From Acomys russatus (lineage: Eukaryota > Chordata > Mammalia > Rodentia > Muridae): a DNA stretch of 64,000 nucleotides. How positions within the stretch are numbered: position 1 is the stretch's first letter; each line of letters starts with the position of its first letter. Below are positions 1 through 11,434 of this stretch, one piece after another. Below the pieces are notes generated by a model, which saw only the letters and a program-made list of their open reading frames with translations, was not told the DNA's origin and did no database searches. The stretch lies in assembly GCF_903995435.1 (NCBI RefSeq), contig NC_067149.1:52070392-52134391 (forward strand). Reading direction: 5' to 3'. The position numbers and the translations under genes are program-made.

Positions 1-881
1 AAGATGGGTGTTCTTTGGGAGCACAATGTGCCATAGCACATGGAAGACAGAAGGGACGTGCTGCACAAGAAGCTTCTGGAATCCCAGGTCCTCTGTTCCT
101 TCCATCCCCAGTGCTACAGTTTTAAGAAAACACTTCAATTTAGTCTGAACTTAAGAATCCAAAGTACTCGGCTGACTTGGGCTATAGCAAGGAGAAAAAA
201 AAATTTTTTTTCCTAAGGGGGGAAGTGACCATCAGTAGGCTATTGTGCAGGTCCAATGGCCTGATTTCCTCTCTGGGGCCTGCAGACAGGCTCTCTTCCT
301 CATGTTCTGGTAGAGAATGGTCCCACGGGATATTCTGTCCAGGTTCTGGGGTTCAGGGTGCCATGTCTGTACTGGTCTTTTCCAACTAGTTCCATACAGC
401 AAACCCTCTGTCCCCATCAATCTCTCGTGGGAAGAGAGCTTCCTTACATGTTTGGGTGTGATGAGACAACAACCTGGGAGGTGTTGCTTCAGCTGAACCA
501 ACTGTTAAATTATCAAGCCATTGCTGTTAGGAGCAACTGTTGCCCGAACTTCTCATTGGTCTCCTACTAGCTTGGCTACGCTGGGACCTTATCCTGCGGT
601 CCTCAGGAATTCCTTAGGCTCTAGGTCCCTGTCCCAGATACAGTTTTCATTGTCCATTATAGGTGGAAAGCACTGTACAGGATACACTATTATACAGTTT
701 GCTTTAGGCAGGTCATGAGTGCAAGTGCCTGACTCTGGTCACTGCCCCACAAGACCAACCACAGAGTCAGCCTCTGTAGGGTCTACTTGCCATGGATTGA
801 AAACCAAAAGGGAACTGAGAGTGACAAGACAACTGCTGGTACAGCAACAGCTCAGTGAGATCTGCTGGGGCCGTTCTGATG
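1..881. other. Non-coding sequence, no recognised element
   Basis: No credible gene. There is an A9T8 tract near 195-212. The short frames found on both strands have no family signature. Part of it may be an old interspersed repeat I cannot name. Confidence 0.5.
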
Positions 882-1435
882 CTCTTCTGCCAGCCCTGTG
901 GTGGTGTGATGGTGCTGATGATGGCTCTTCTGCCAGCCCTGTGGTGATATGATGGTGCTGATGATGGCTCTTCTGCCAGCCCTGTGGCGGTGTGATGGTG
1001 CTGATGATGGCTCTTCTGCCAGCCCTGTGGTGGTGTGATGGTGCTGATGATGGCTCTTCTGCCAGCCCTGTGGTGATATGATGGTGCTGATGATGGCTCT
1101 TCTGCCAGCCCTGTGGCGGTGTGATGGTGCTGATGATGGCTCTTCTGCCAGCCCTGTGGTGGTGTGATGGTGCTGATGATGGCTCTTCTGCCAGCCCTGT
1201 GGTGATATGATGGTGCTGATGATGGCTCTTCTGCCAGCCCTGTGGCGGTGTGATGGTGCTGATGATGGCTCTTCTGCCAGCCCTGTGGCGGTGTGATGGT
1301 GCTGATGCTCTTCTGTTAGCTCTGTGGTAGTGCGATGGTGCTGATGATGGCTCTTCTGCCAGCCCTGTGGTGGTGTGATGGTGCTGATGATGGCTCTTCT
1401 GCCAGCCCTGTGGTGGTATGATGGTCAGTGTTAGC
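882..1435. repeat. 43-bp minisatellite, 13 units, with a 3-unit higher-order period
   Basis: Units start at 882, 925, 968, 1011, 1054, 1097, 1140, 1183, 1226, 1269, 1308, 1351 and 1394. Each begins CTCTTCTGCCAGCCCTGTGG. Three variants, marked GTGGTGTG, GTGATATG and GCGGTGTG, cycle in the same order three times from 882 to 1268 (129-bp period). Unit ten lost four bases (39 bp) and unit eleven carries several substitutions. Any open frame here is a by-product of the tandem array. Confidence 0.97.
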
Positions 1436-3595
1436 CACAGAATCTAGAATTGTGTCAGAGATGGGCATCTGGGCACCCCTGTGAGATTATCTTGATTGCC
1501 CACAAAGACCTATCTTGACTATGGCAGGACCATTCTTTCAGCAGGAGGCTTTAGACTATATAACATTAAGATAGTGAATGAGGTGAGCGTACATGCATGC
1601 ATGCGTGTGTCTTCTGTTCCAGATTTCGGATGTGACCAGATGTTTCAAATTCTTGCCACCGTCACTTCCTGACCATGATGGACTCTACCTTGAGTAGTAA
1701 GCTAAACTAAACCCTTTATCTCTTAAGTTTCTTTGGTTAGAATGGTTTATCATAGTCAATATGGAAGAATAGAATGTTCTAGACCATTTGATGGAAGGCC
1801 TGCTTCTCATTCTAGCTCTGCCCTATATATTATGGGCTGTATGATTTTTGGCTGTGTTGCTTAACTTCTCTGAAGTTTGGGTGGCTTAGTAGTTTTAAAG
1901 TGGCCATGTCTGGCCCTTCTGGTGTGTCTTAGAGGCCACCCAGCTCTAATTAGCTTTGGTGAAATCTCAAAGCTCTTCTGGCTGTCTGGATTAGCAGCCA
2001 GGACACTTTGTAACTAAACAGAGAATGTTTTCATACTTCTTTTTAAGGAAAAGAAAACTGAGGGTTGTTGAGTACAAATGACTCAATGAGGACTCCAAGA
2101 AAATCCCCAAGAGGGTGGAACCTTCTTGAAGTTTGCCTTAGAGGAACCTTTAGGGTGACAGAGGAAGGAACCTGGCTCTGGGCGGGGCCAAAATCCCCAC
2201 CTACTCTAGCTGAAGGCCTGCCAGCAGGCGCCCTAGGCACAAAAATTCAGAGGGTGTGACCCTGCCAATTGCCTGCTCCTGGGGCCTTTCAGCCTGCCCT
2301 ATAGCAGGAGAATGGCTGCAGCATGCTCATCTGCAGAGGAACAGGTTTGACTAGGTAGAAGTCCCTGCAGGGCACAGAAGCAGAATTGGGCAGATTTTCT
2401 TTGGGAAAATAAGTATCTTAAGTCCCAGATAAAACAAAATATTTTACACACAGATGAAGTGAGGGGGTATGATTCAGAAGTCTGGACCCATTTGTACTTT
2501 TATTGTCAAAGTTTGGCTTTTGTTTGGTTAAGGATTCTATGCCTTAATTAGGACCATTAGCTACTCATTCGAATGGCCTACTTCCTGCAGGCATAGTGAC
2601 ACTGTATGCATTGCCACCCTCCTGAAAACTCTCCACCCACCCTCTATCCTTTCACTATGTTCTAGCTCCACTACATGAAGCACTGCCCCCCCCCACCATA
2701 AACTCCAGGGTCTAGAAAGTCATCTTCATAAAGGAGTGAATCTGATTTACCCTGTTTGTCACTCTCTGGATAGTACCCCCTAAAGAAGGCTGGTACACAG
2801 TAGCTCCCATGTGAGTTTGTAGACTGGTGCTGGAGGATGGATTAGTGACCACCAGTTCATCACCAGATGTTGTCCAGGATATGCAAACCTTGCCTGTTGT
2901 TTTCCTTAGCTATGTTTTTAAAGTTTGTTTTCTTCCAGTTTGAGCCTCATTTCCAACATTTCACTCAAATGAAATAAAGCAGCCCCAAGTCTTTGGACAG
3001 GATTGGGTAATAGAGAATAAAGAAAAATAAAGTACAATAGTACGTATGTGTGCAACTTTCATAAAGAAACCAACTATTGTGTATGATATTTTTAAAAATT
3101 ACCAATAAGATCCTAAAAATATCATTGGCTAGAAAGGAGCCTTGTTCGTCTATGTTGATGGGCTTATTGTCCCTCCTAAGACATCATAGATGTTTGAGTA
3201 ATGAGACGCTAACACAGCCCTCATCGAAATGTCCCTTCTCTCCAAAGTTGGAGCCTTCTTCCTATTGCAGCTGCAGCGTATGAAGGGGGCTCATCATTGT
3301 TTTGCACAGTATCGACTTAGTACTTACTGGTGGCCTTGACACAGTTTTAGGATAAAGTTTTGACTCAAACAGGATGACATGTAGTGGCACAGAGCCAAGT
3401 GGGACAACATGGTGAAGCAGTCATTACACAAATAGCTTCACATCTATAATTTCATTTGTGCTCTGTGAGTTGAAATATAATTCTGGTTCCTATGAGAGTA
3501 TAAAATGGGAGGGGGAGAGAGTTGGCCATAAATAACTTTAAGATATGGCAGGAGAGGCCCCCTAAGGAAAAGGAGGTTTTTGTCATTGTTTTTAA
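1436..3595. other. Ntf3 3' flank, mostly unique
   Basis: No gene seen. About 1665-1760 resembles the 3' end of a common rodent interspersed repeat (a TTTATCAT-type ending). About 1795-1890 has MIR-like wording. A C-run lies near 2686. Confidence 0.45.
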
Positions 3596-3830
3596 CTGTA
3601 ACCTGGGTGCTGGGACATAGTTCAGTCATGAATGTGTTGGCCGTGCACATATGAGGCCTGAGTGTGATTCTTAGCACCCATATAAAACATGCTGTGTTAC
3701 ACACTAGTAATCTCACTGCCGGGGAGGTAGGAACAAGTGGGTCCCTGGGGCTCCCTAGCCCTTCAGCTTAACCTAAGAGGTAAACCCCAGGACCTAGTGA
3801 GAAATGTTGTCTCAGAAAACAAGGTGAATG
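3596..3830 (+). repeat. B3-type SINE
   Basis: It starts with a tRNA-like head (GGGTGCTGGGACATAGTTC). The body, reading CTCACTGCCGGGGAGGTAGG and ending GTCTCAGAAAACAAGGTGAA, matches rodent B3/B2-long SINEs. Diverged copy. Confidence 0.6.
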
Positions 3831-4182
3831 TGGTGGTTTGACTGAAAATAGCCCAATGGGTTCATAGGGAGTGGCATTATTTGAAAGAATTAGCACAGCT
3901 GGCCTTGCTAGATTGGGGTGGCCTTGCTGGAAGAATTGTGTCATTGGAGGCTGGGCCCTGGGATTTCAGAAACTCAAGCCAGGCTCCGTGGTTCACTCTC
4001 TCTTCCTGCTGCCTGACAATCTGGAGGTAGAACTCTCAGCTTCCTTTCTAGCACATGTCCTCCCTGATGATAACAGACTAAACCTCTGGACTCTAAGCCA
4101 GGCCCAACTAAAAGTTTTTCTTTGTAAGACTTGCCATAGTCACGGTGTCTCTTCATAGCAACAGAAACCCTAACTAAGACAG
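3831..4182 (+). repeat. Rodent interspersed repeat (family unnamed)
   Basis: It opens GTGGTGGTTTGACTGAAAAT and closes with GTCTCTTCATAGCAACAGAA then CCCTAACTAAGACAG. It shares both ends with the copy at 44101-44492. Typical of an abundant non-coding rodent repeat; I do not assert a database name. The 95-codon frame inside (3871-4158) is not a gene. Confidence 0.7.
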
Positions 4183-4237
4183 TGGATGATTTCTGGAGAA
4201 TGACACCTGGGGTTGAGCTCCAGTCTCCATGAGCACT

Positions 4238-4240
<3 letters not shown>

Positions 4241-4295
<55 letters not shown>
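4241..4295. repeat. (AC)27 microsatellite
   Basis: Perfect dinucleotide run of 55 bp. The poly-Val/Cys frame across it on the minus strand is spurious. Confidence 0.98.
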
Positions 4296-4297
<2 letters not shown>

Positions 4298-4299
4298 GA

Positions 4300-6787
4300 A
4301 CTCATGGGTACACAAACTCATACCTAAGGCCTATGCCCATGTCATGACATTTACTCGAGAGTACAAGAGTGCAGTTACCCCAGGTCTCAAACTTAATCAT
4401 TTCCTTTCCTCAGTCACCCTCCAGCAGCCTTTGCAACTTCCAAAGCTATACAAAGCTGGCCATTCTGAAATGGACGTCTGAACCATGGGTCTGTTGAGGG
4501 GCTTGTGCGTCCTACTGTCTGGTTGCTGGTTGCTGATGAGTCAATAACCTTGGCTTTCACTCAGCTTCAACTGGACTCCCAAGTAAATGAGGACGTCCAG
4601 AGGTGCTGGACTCTTGCCAAACCGACAAGAGCTGGTTTTAGATATTATTTTTGTTTACTTGTTTGTTATTTTTCTTTTCAAGGATGTCAACAACCCATTT
4701 TCCATTGGATAGCTTTATCTTGGTGCCCTGTGGGCTCCTTGAACTCATTGCTTATGTTTCCTTCATGTTGCTATCTTCTCAAATTAGATTCAGAACCAGA
4801 TCTGGAAATGGCATGATCTTTTCAATGCCTCCGTGTTTCACCTCCCATATCTATCTAGCTACAAATCATGCCAACTGCATCTGAAAACTGTTTCTCTAAT
4901 CTGCTTTACTCCCCTTCCCATGATCTCTTTTTCACTGTAGGCTTTCCCAGTGTCATTTGTGGCAACCACCCAGAGCTCCGTCCAGGATAGCATCTCCTGT
5001 CTATCTACTAACTATGCTGCCACCAAAGTTGTCTTCCCAAAGACATACTGAAGAATCTCTCATGCACTCCTCATTGCCTAATGAATCAGTCAGTGCAGAA
5101 CATTCTAGAAGTGCAAAATCCACCAACCCCACCCGTGACCTAATGAAGCAGAAACTCGAAGATGGGGCCCAAGCCATGAGGATCTGTTTTAACAAGCCCT
5201 TCACTCATTCTGGCATGGGCTCCAGCACCCAAGCAAGCATATCCAAGTTTTAGACCCTTCCCTCCTGGCCTTGAAGTAGCCTATTGCCACCATTTTCTCC
5301 TACTTTCCGGATCTTTGATATTGTTACACCAAACCACTCAGTTCTCACTATATCTTAGATTCTTGCCCACTTACACCTCTGTGGGTTGCTTTTCTGGCAT
5401 TTTCTCCTCTTCCTTCCCATGTGGAACTCCAACCCATTCCTTAAGAGTCATCTCCGAGGTCACACGTGTCAGTGAAGCCTTCCTTGAGTGTCCTGAGCAG
5501 CATGTAGTTGCCTACATTCTGGTCTCCTGCAGCCCATTTGTTGACAACCTAGTTACAACTATTTTTGTCTCTCGGTTTGGCTTCAGCTGAGGGAGAGACT
5601 TTCTATCAGATAATCAGGGCTATTTTAAAATAGAGCAAGCTGCCGGCTGAGACGCTCTCATCGTGAGGCGTGGGAATTGTCAAGGCGACTTCACGTTGCC
5701 TTCCCTGAGGCCCCATCCCTTCTACTCACTACTCTTCCAGGGGCAAAGATACCTCTTATGAGCATAGAGCATACAGCTGGGCAGAGTGCCCACCACCTAG
5801 TAGGCATGCCACTATTTTTTTAAAACTATCAAATGAATAAAAATAGATTTCTGCCTTATAAGGGAACATGGATTGCTGGATTGCAAAGTTCGTGTCCAAA
5901 TAGAAATCCTGCCTTCTATCTGCAAAATACCTACAAAATACTGTAGATCTGCCTCTTCAGATGGAAGCAACAGACATCTTGCACCTAGGCCAGGGACGCT
6001 GCTTAAGTTGTTATAGCACAAGAGCCCCACGTGCTTTCTACCATACAAACAAGCTCTGGTGCTGGGAGTCTGTCCATGAGGCTGCCAGTCCCCAGTGGTA
6101 GAGCAACCTTTGGAATTCAGCTGTATTGACCCTATCACCTCCCTGGCTGTGCCAACCTCCTCACACTACTCCACTGAAATCCAGAGGCTGGGGCCTCTCG
6201 GGCACTTAGCATCGGCTTCACTGCTGCTGTCTTACCTGGTTAGAAGCTTCTGTTTCTCAGCCATGAAGACCCTTTGGGTTCCTGTCTGGCCTTTTCCTCT
6301 GATTAACTGAGTGACCTCAGGAAGGTTGCTTATGTCAGCAAAAACTCTCAACTGTATGGCAGAGGGCAACAGGTAGCAGGCAGTGGGCAGAGGCCTGAAC
6401 AACCCAGGGTGGTTTGAGGATCTATCAAGCAGCCAGGACGTAACATCATCTTAATTTTCCCGCCTTGGCTTTTGTTCTGTCTCAGTTTCCATCTGCAGTG
6501 CCCAGTAGTGGCTTCTATCACCTTCCAATCTAAACTGGAGGAGCCACAGTTCTAAATCCTTTCATCTAGACTCCTTGCAGAAACCATAGGTTCTTCCTGC
6601 TATTTTTCCTGTTTGAAAATTTTCCACCCTATCCACCTTTTCTTAGTCTGTTTCTTATTCTCCCCCAATGGCTGGCAGTTCAGTCTCCTCAAGGTTACAT
6701 CTGTGATTTGTGTTCAATAACATTCTGTTTCAAGCATTACTTTATTTTTTTAAATGCAATATATTAGTGGTTAGAATATCAAAATAG

Positions 6788-6788
<1 letters not shown>
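4300..6788. other. Non-coding 3' flank with old repeat relics
   Basis: No gene. About 4920-5600 is pyrimidine-rich, with phrases such as GTGAAGCCTTCCTTGAGTGT that recall ancient mammalian L2-like repeats. The remainder looks unique. Confidence 0.4.

Positions 6789-6839
<51 letters not shown>
6789..6839. repeat. (CA)25 microsatellite
   Basis: Perfect dinucleotide run of 51 bp, followed by GAGAGGGGGAAGG. Confidence 0.98.
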
Positions 6840-6842
<3 letters not shown>

Positions 6843-7071
6843 AGGGGGAAGGCAGAAGCATGCACTCCCCAATGGGGCATGCATACCTAGTTACTCATCC
6901 ATTTCCCTGTGAGTATCTGTCTAATTCATTAGGCTGTGTTTCACAACTTCCCAATAAACTTTAATGTGTTTCTGCTACAGAGCATTCCGTAATTTAACCT
7001 GAAATGTCAGTGGCCTGCACAACAGTTCAACTCAGCCAAACTCTGAAGTGACATTTCCTCCAAGAAAGGGC

Positions 7072-7295
7072 ATTTGGAGAGATGACTCAGCAGATAAGAG
7101 CCCTGGCTGCTCTTCCGAAAGAGGTCAGGGATTCCTAGCACCCATGCCTTTCTGTGACCACTGTTCTCCAGGACCTAATGCCTTCTTCTGACCTGGCACC
7201 AAGCACACATGTAGTACACAGACATATACCCGTGGCATGCAAACCACCCATACACACGATTAAAAAAAAAAAAAAAAGAAGGAAGGAAGGAAGGT
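7072..7295 (+). repeat. B2 SINE with A16 tail and GAAGG repeats
   Basis: The tRNA-like head (GGAGAGATGACTCAGCAGAT), the middle CTTCTTCTGACCTGGCACC and the A-rich tail (7262-7277, then GGAA repeats) mark a plus-strand B2 copy. Confidence 0.85.
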
Positions 7296-9032
7296 CATTT
7301 GGAATACCCCTTTCTTGCCTCCTTGATCCTCCTTATTTGCGGACCCAGCATAAGCATATCTGTGGAGTGATAAGGCCCCTCTACATCCCATGACTCACTC
7401 CATGAGGCTGAGCTATGAAGCAAATGAACCTGTAGTCCTTCAGAGTACTCTGACCTCCTATTCCAGAGTTCTCTGCTCTTCCAGGCTGGGCCAATCTCCA
7501 TCCAAAACCAAATCAAAAGCCAAGGGCTTCAAGGTGCGGTGGAGTGCATGTGCGCATCGAGTAAGCCACTAGCCACTGCAACATGAGGAAGTTATGAGGA
7601 TGTACCAGGAGAAGACTTGAGGATGGGGAGCTTGAGGAAGAAGCTTCCAGCGGCAGGAGCTTTCAGATGTATGAGACGTCAGAGGGTTCAGATTTTAGCC
7701 TGGGAGCCAGGGTCACAGAGTGAGGAGGGCTGTGGCTGTAGACAGGCTTTTCCTGGGTCTCAGGGTACTCTGGTTGAGGCAGAACCTATGGTGTGCTTGG
7801 GCAAAGCCGGAGCTTGTGAAGGAGAACAGGACCTAAGTGAAAAGACCCTCAGCACTGGCTTTGCCTTCCCAAGGCCACCAGAGCTTGAGGACTGGAGAGG
7901 AGTCTTCCCAGTGATGTCAGTTTCCGGAAGGCTGTGAGCTCATCGTTCTTGAATGCATGCTCAGATGTGGCAAGAATACATGCTGATGGTCTCCCCAGCC
8001 TCAGAGGAGGGCATTCACACGAGTGCACATAGGCACACGTGCAGCCCCTCAGAGAAAGGGAGCAGCGAGCGGAGAAACTGAACAGGTTCCAAACTCAGGA
8101 GTAAATAGCATTCTAGAAGGAGCATCAGAGCTGAGAGGATGCAACATAAACCTGCAGAAAAGCCGCAGGCACAACTGCTAGCAAAGTATTGTTTCACTGC
8201 ACGTAGTCTAAGAAATACTTCCTTCAGTACGTCCATAGAAAAGGACACTTAGTGAGAGACCTGAAAAGGGGAATTAGCAGATGCTATTTTAATGTCCCCT
8301 TCCCCTTCCATAGGAGGTGGGAATGTTCTAGTAAGTGTTCCTCTACCATGGAACTTCCCCCAGAACGTCAGGATGAGAGTTCTGGTGCCCACCCTCTCAT
8401 CACCCTCACCAGCAGCCGTAACATCCAGACCTCAGCTCTTTAGGTGTCTCCAGTGTGGTGACTTCCAGCCTCTGGGTGCTACATTTCCCTCATGGGGTCC
8501 CTGCAGCGAGGAGATCCTGACACCTGAGCACTACAGACCATCAGACTCCCATTAGCCTATCTGCTGGTAACACAGGCAGTGAAACACAGGTTACAGTGAG
8601 TCGCCATGAGAGAACGATGCCTCTCGTGTCCCAGCATGGCAGCATCCATGGGAAACACAATGCTGGGCAGTTAGAAGACAGACAGGGGGGAAAAGAAAGA
8701 ACACGGACATCTGACATCATCTATATATGAACCTAACTCTTCACTTTGCCAATCCCCAGCAAAATGACTACAGTCATTCAAACCTAATTTAGTTTCTTCA
8801 CCTGCAGAAGGTGGCAGTCCCTCCTTCAAGGTTCATTTTGCTTTGTTTTTGACAGATAACAGTAGCCATCTTTGAAAATGTTCAGTGCATTGTGGGGATA
8901 TAGTAGATGGCCTGTTTTCTGCACTAATAGTTTAGGATGCAGAATTGAATATACAATGACATTTTGAACCATGGTTGCTGCTATTTGCTGCTACATGTGT
9001 TTCAAAGCTCATGTCATACAAAGGACATATGT

Positions 9033-9034
<2 letters not shown>
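7296..9034. other. Unique non-coding 3' flank
   Basis: No gene or clear repeat recognised. Scattered frames under 110 codons on both strands lack family features. Confidence 0.5.
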
Positions 9035-9092
<58 letters not shown>

Positions 9093-9160
9093 CGCTCTCT
9101 CTCTCTCTCTGTGCTCTCTGTGTGTGGGGGGGGGGGTGTGGGGGGGTGTATTAGAGACCT
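9035..9160. repeat. (CT)n microsatellite followed by G-runs
   Basis: CT repeat with two CG interruptions at 9035-9110, then a GT-rich stretch with a G11 run (9126-9136) and a G7 run (9140-9146). Open frames crossing it (poly-Ser/Leu, up to 212 codons) are artefacts. Confidence 0.97.
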
Positions 9161-10464
9161 TCCTTGGGGAGAGAGTACACATAGGTCTTAAACTAAGACA
9201 GAGCAATGCAGGTCAGAGCACGCATCCAGCAGGGTTTAGGGTGGTCACAGATGCTTCCATGTTGGAGTGGTTAGCCTCTGTGCCTCTAGCAAGAGAAGAG
9301 ACCAGGGTACTCATGCTGCGCCTCCAGGAGGATGAGCTGTGTCCCAGTGGGAATAGGACATTAAGAAATGTCCTGGAGTGGGGCATAACTAATATCCATA
9401 CTTTCCTGAGCACCAGAGACAGTCACCACAGTGGTCCCTTGCCAGGACTCAGCAGGCATCAAGAGGGTCCTTTTCATTTGGACTGTTTGCATCTCACAGT
9501 TGCATCAATTAACAGTGATATCAGGTTGACCACAGCAGCCTGGGAAGAAGTGAGCAATGGGAGGGCTCTAGCACTCTCGGAGGCCTGCCTCTGGCTCCAA
9601 AGTTCATGATGAGCATGCTGCCATTGATGCCTCAGCTGTCCTAGGAGTCTCCATGTGACAGCATCCCCAAGAAACCTAAGCTCTGGTAGTCTTCAAACCC
9701 TTCACAAGGTCACAGGGGAGGGGCTGGAGTTTGATCCAGGTCTTTCTCCCAAGACTACCACTTTGTAACTGCTCATGAGCTGGAGGCAGGCCACAGGATC
9801 AGTGGGAAAGGCCCAGGGCCAAGAAAATCTGTAATGAGTACATTTATCTTCTGTATATGGATTATTCATGAGCCATTTCAGTTTGCTCCTGGGTAGACAT
9901 TTAATTTTTCAGTTACAGTTTGAACCCCAGCACCACACACACACATACACACAAAATCTGTTAGGAGTAGTTAGAAAACTTTTCCTTCTCTGTCTAAAAG
10001 GATGAAAACTACTCACCAAAAGCAAAAACAAAACCAAAGCCAAAAGGGGAAAAAAATCCCATCCCTTACACAACCCCAAAACAACAAATGTGCTGAAAAG
10101 TAAAATTGCCAGGTTCGTTATTACTGGCGCAAAGCACAATTCTAATTGGCAAGCCCCAGAGCTGGAAGAGCCAGTGAGGACCCGACTGTGAGCTCGTTGC
10201 CCAGAAGAGAACTCTGAGCTGCAAGCTACAAGGTATACCAATTTCAACGGAAGCCATAGTGGTTTGTTTACTTCATTAATCCAATGTGGAATATATCAGG
10301 AGGGGGACAGAACTCTGTTTATACACAACTCTGACATCATCCGATTTTAAGAAGTTTACTAAAACCACAGTCAATGTGAAATACTGGTGCACACAGGTTT
10401 TACAGAAGGATTCCCGAGAGCCCAATCACAGAACGAGGTTAACAGATGGGAGAGGCCTGAGGGA
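9161..10464. other. Immediate 3' flank of Ntf3
   Basis: No additional gene. A short CA-rich patch at about 9927-9955 and an A-rich stretch near 10015-10055 are the only simple sequences. Confidence 0.5.
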
Positions 10465-10480
10465 GGGCAAGCACACGAAT

Positions 10481-10486
10481 TTTATT
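10481..10486 (-). promoter_or_regulatory. Ntf3: Ntf3 polyadenylation signal AATAAA
   Basis: Canonical AATAAA on the minus strand, about 150 nt after the TGA stop and followed by a GT-rich stretch (ATTCGTGTGCTTGCCC) that fits a downstream element. It gives the short 3' UTR typical of this gene. Confidence 0.85.
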
Positions 10487-10636
10487 GAGAAAAAAAAGCT
10501 TATATACTGTAAGGGTTGCTGAAGTTTAATAAATAAAGGTCAACTTATAATATATAAAAACAATATAAACATTTATATGCTACATGCATATCATATAATT
10601 TAAGGTAATAATTTATATGTGAGGACAGATGCCAAT
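10487..10636 (-). other. Ntf3: Ntf3 3' UTR, AT-rich
   Basis: About 150 nt with many TATA/ATAT runs and several ATTTATAT-like words between the stop codon and AATAAA. The composition contrasts with the GC-balanced coding region. AU-rich character could affect mRNA stability; that is inference. Confidence 0.75.
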
Positions 10637-11413
10637 TCATGTTCTTCCGATTTTTCTCGACAAGGCACACACACAGGAAGTGTCTATTCGTATCCAGCGC
10701 CAGCCTATGAGTTTGTTGTTTTCTGAAGTCAGAGCTCGGACGTAGGTTTGGGACGTTTTGCACTGAGAGTTCCAGTGTTTGTCATCGATCCCCCTGCAAC
10801 CATTTTTGACTGGCCTGGCTTCTTTACATCTGGTTTCATAAAAGTATTGTTTGACAGGAGAGTTGCCGGTTTTGATCTCCCCCAGCACCGTGACCTGGTG
10901 TCCCCTAATGTCAATGGCTGAAGACTTGTCGGTCACCCATAGACTCTCACTGTCACACACTGAGTACTCGCCCCGGTGACTCTTATGCTCTGCATAACGT
11001 TTCTGCCGTGAAGATGTTCTATTGGCCACCGCTGGGTTGCCCACATAATCTTCCATTAGATACAAGGGAGGGGGCTCCAAAGGGGTGCTGTCGCTCAGCA
11101 GGACCCGGGGAGAATTGTAGCGTCTCTGTTGCCGCAGTAGTTCTGTGTCCGTTGCAATCATTGGCTGGAATTCCGACCTGGTGGACTCTCCCTGCTCTGG
11201 CTCTCTGGGTGCTTCTGCTTTGGGCAGGGTGCTCTGGTAACTTTCCTTAACATCCACCATCTGCTTGGAGAGCTTGTTTTTCAAAATGTCTGCCTGGATC
11301 AGCTTTATGATGAGGGAGTTGAGCGAGTCTTCTGGCAAACTCCTTTGATCCATGTTGTTGCCTTGGATGCCACGGAGATAAGCGAGAAATATCACATAAA
11401 ACAAGATGGACAT
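10637..11413 (-). CDS. Ntf3: Neurotrophin-3 precursor (prepro-NT-3), complete coding exon
   Basis: Secreted neurotrophin, the main ligand of TrkC, which also binds p75NTR; it supports proprioceptive and other neurons. The frame runs 258 codons from ATG at 11413-11411 to TGA at 10639-10637, the length I recall for the mouse short form. Residues 1-18 are a hydrophobic signal peptide (MSILFYVIFLAYLRGIQG). The propeptide is 19-139, with an N-glycosylation sequon N131-R-T and a furin site RQKR at 136-139. Mature NT-3 is 140-258 (119 aa), starting YAEHKSHRGEY and ending LSRKIGRT. Its six cystine-knot cysteines are at 153, 196, 206, 218, 247 and 249 (mature 14, 57, 67, 79, 108, 110). No frameshift or stop. 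Mature residue 97 is Ile (codon ATA, 10708-10706), where other mammals have Val as I recall. The start is the canonical Met of the short isoform; the frame stays open upstream to the splice acceptor, so a longer N-terminus can be spliced on. Confidence 0.98.
   Translation of the reverse strand: MSILFYVIFLAYLRGIQGNNMDQRSLPEDSLNSLIIKLIQADILKNKLSKQMVDVKESYQSTLPKAEAPREPEQGESTRSEFQPMIATDTELLRQQRRYNSPRVLLSDSTPLEPPPLYLMEDYVGNPAVANRTSSRQKRYAEHKSHRGEYSVCDSESLWVTDKSSAIDIRGHQVTVLGEIKTGNSPVKQYFYETRCKEARPVKNGCRGIDDKHWNSQCKTSQTYVRALTSENNKLIGWRWIRIDTSCVCALSRKIGRT
10640..10996 (-). other. Ntf3: Mature NT-3 (NGF-family cystine knot) region of Ntf3
   Basis: This segment encodes the 119-residue secreted dimer-forming factor. 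All six knot cysteines are present with family spacing, and the Trp residues of the hairpin loops (W160, W214, W238, W240 of the precursor) are retained. The N-terminal segment YAEHKSHRGEY, which contributes to TrkC recognition in this family, is intact. The Val-to-Ile change lies two residues before W238. Confidence 0.95.
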
Positions 11414-11434
11414 CACCTTGTTCACCTGTAAGAT

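Larger units (their letters stand above)
10465..11434 (-). other. Ntf3: Ntf3 terminal exon (acceptor to poly(A) site)
   Basis: The exon begins at 11434 after a pyrimidine-rich acceptor (TTTCCTTTCTCAG, AG at 11436-11435). Its first codons read I-L-Q-V-N-K-V before the short-form Met. The same residues precede that Met in the long human and mouse isoforms as I remember them, which supports this AG over the next one (CTTACAG, ending at 11426). The exon holds the whole short-form reading frame, about 130 nt of AT-rich 3' UTR, and a poly(A) signal. The 3' end at about 10465 is estimated from the signal, not observed. Confidence 0.85.

Noticed and set aside
8971..9609. 212-codon plus-strand open frame
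   Set aside because: Its first third is a translated CT repeat and G-runs; the rest has no recognised feature.
10729..11250. Other-frame open stretches over Ntf3 on both strands
   Set aside because: Shadows of the real Ntf3 frame.
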